A stretch of DNA of 64,000 nt from Planctomycetia bacterium. GTDB lineage: Bacteria > Planctomycetota > Phycisphaerae > UBA1845 > UTPLA1. The notes under the pieces were generated by a model that worked only from the letters and a program-made list of their open reading frames with translations, ran no database searches and had not been told where the DNA came from. This document shows, piece after piece, positions 63,437 through 64,000 of the stretch. Each line of letters begins with the position of its first letter. Position 1 is the stretch's first letter. The stretch is from contig JABTTW010000001.1 in assembly GCA_015075745.1 (NCBI GenBank), positions 186,001 to 250,000 on the forward strand, read 5' to 3'. The position numbers were made by a program, and so were the translations under genes.

Positions 63437-64000
63437 CTTGAGAGTCTCCCGACAATCGCCGGCCCAGCCAGGCCAGTGCATAGCGGAAGTCCTTCTCCAC
63501 CGTGCTCGCGCTGACCCCGAGTATCGTCGCCACGTCCGCGTATTTCATGCCGCCGAACCAGTGGAGCATGACCACCTCGCGCAATCGGCTGCCTTCGACG
63601 CCAAGCTCTTCAACCGCCTGCGCCAGATCGAGAAGATCGATCGTCTGATTCTGCCAGTCGATGGAAACGTCTTCGAGCGGAATGCGCTTCCAACGACCCT
63701 TGGCCGGCTCGTCTGTTTGCGACTCATCCTCGACATCGGCCTTCGCCTCACTGGGCGCGGCCTCGTCCGGCGTGTTTTTCTTGATCAGAATGCCTGCGCC
63801 GCCGCGCTTCTGCGACTCCCTCGCCTTGATGTGGTCGACGACCACCTGCCAGACTTTTTTGGTGGCGATTGCCCGGAAGTGATGGGCGTCGTTCCACTGG
63901 TCCGGCGCATGGCGCATCAGGTGGATGCAGGCCTCGTTGACCAGCTCGGTGGGTTGCAGGGTAAATCCGGCGGGCTGCCGGCGAAAAAAGTGGGCCGCGG
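63417..64000 (-). CDS. ECF-type sigma factor, N-terminal part beyond the window
   Basis: 194 codons are visible and the frame is still open at 64000. FTLQPTELVNEACIHLMRHAPDQWNDAHHFRAIATKKVWQVVVDH is region 2 of the planctomycete ECF group (the TIGR02999 type with L-V-N/H-E-A and H-F-x-A-I/A). Region 4 is DLLDLAQAVEELGVEGSRLREVVMLHWFGGMKYADVATILGVSASTVEKDFRYALAWL. An unusual 75-residue linker rich in Lys, Glu and Asp (KKNTPDEAAPSEAKADVEDESQ) separates the two, longer than in most members. It overlaps the kinase by 20 bases, which shows co-translation. Confidence 0.9.
   Translation of the reverse strand, partial: AAHFFRRQPAGFTLQPTELVNEACIHLMRHAPDQWNDAHHFRAIATKKVWQVVVDHIKARESQKRGGAGILIKKNTPDEAAPSEAKADVEDESQTDEPAKGRWKRIPLEDVSIDWQNQTIDLLDLAQAVEELGVEGSRLREVVMLHWFGGMKYADVATILGVSASTVEKDFRYALAWLGRRLSGDSQGANPVS

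Noticed and set aside
1..64000. CRISPR arrays, rRNA genes, complete insertion sequences or prophage
   Set aside because: No regularly spaced short repeats, rRNA-like sequence, or intact transposase or phage structural genes were seen.

Overview
The window looks like chromosomal DNA of a planctomycete, probably from the Phycisphaerae side of the phylum. The evidence is: pseudopilin-type secreted proteins with the [13 protein letters not shown] leader and a C-terminal H-X9-D(G) segment (3012-3953, 31751-32659), a PEP-CTERM protein (58785-59501), a dockerin-tailed secreted glycosidase (33325-36255), ECF sigma factors coupled to Ser/Thr kinases, and a decayed integrase of a type I associate with planctomycetes. 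The taxonomic call is inference from gene content. Coding density is high, Shine-Dalgarno motifs of the AGGAG type are frequent, and TTG/GTG starts are common.

Layout. 1-4080: the start of an HtrA-like protease (minus), a putative DUF4097-type lipoprotein, a methyltransferase, and a PilZ protein divergent from a pseudopilin. 4082-11384: addB-addA recombination nuclease operon (minus). 11492-15579: WecA/MraY-like glycan initiator, glycosyltransferase, and enolase-superfamily dipeptide epimerase. 15782-18224: Ser/Thr kinase with an MshEN-like N-terminus, a foldable RNA leader, and a FliA/WhiG-type sigma factor. 18299-22175: two exported or anchored unknowns, queA, and an unknown. 22275-28372: membrane MutS-like ATPase, TatD, ROK kinase, response regulator, polysaccharide deacetylase, L,D-transpeptidase. 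28391-31232: DUF4139 protein (minus) and DAHP synthase. 31500-36255: pseudopilin with a long leader, anchored zinc-ribbon protein, strong terminator, GH57-CBM25-dockerin protein. 36237-39109: Gfo/Idh oxidoreductase, gpsA, HAD phosphatase (minus). 39265-41360: TPR protein, tRNA-Ser(CGA), broken integrase. 41385-48714: lnt, HEAT lipoprotein, mreD, mrdA, rodA, a cell-elongation and lipoprotein cluster read on the minus strand. 48954-52083: alpha/beta hydrolase and adenine deaminase. 52279-54223: rpsP-trmD-rplS-yraN without rimM. 54256-57718: GAF/sigma54 activator, ECF sigma factor and its probable membrane anti-sigma partner with a pseudopilin-like outer domain. 57720-58785: gene-free island with a duplicated ~100-bp repeat and a cluster of perfect hairpins. 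58785-64000: PEP-CTERM protein, G15 tract, large membrane TPR protein, non-RD kinase overlapping an ECF sigma gene that runs off the end.

Themes. There is a large envelope programme (lipid-linked glycan start, PBP2/RodA/MreD, Lnt, L,D-transpeptidase, deacetylase, dipeptide epimerase) and a dense signalling layer (two Ser/Thr kinases, three sigma factors, an NtrC-type activator, a receiver protein, PilZ). Possible c-di-GMP receptors (PilZ; MshEN-like domain on the kinase) lie in the same 16 kb as a FliA/WhiG sigma gene. The items I consider most novel are the ECF/anti-sigma pair with a pseudopilin-like outer domain, the MshEN-kinase with its neighbouring leader RNA and sigma factor, and the hairpin/repeat island at 57.8-58.7 kb.
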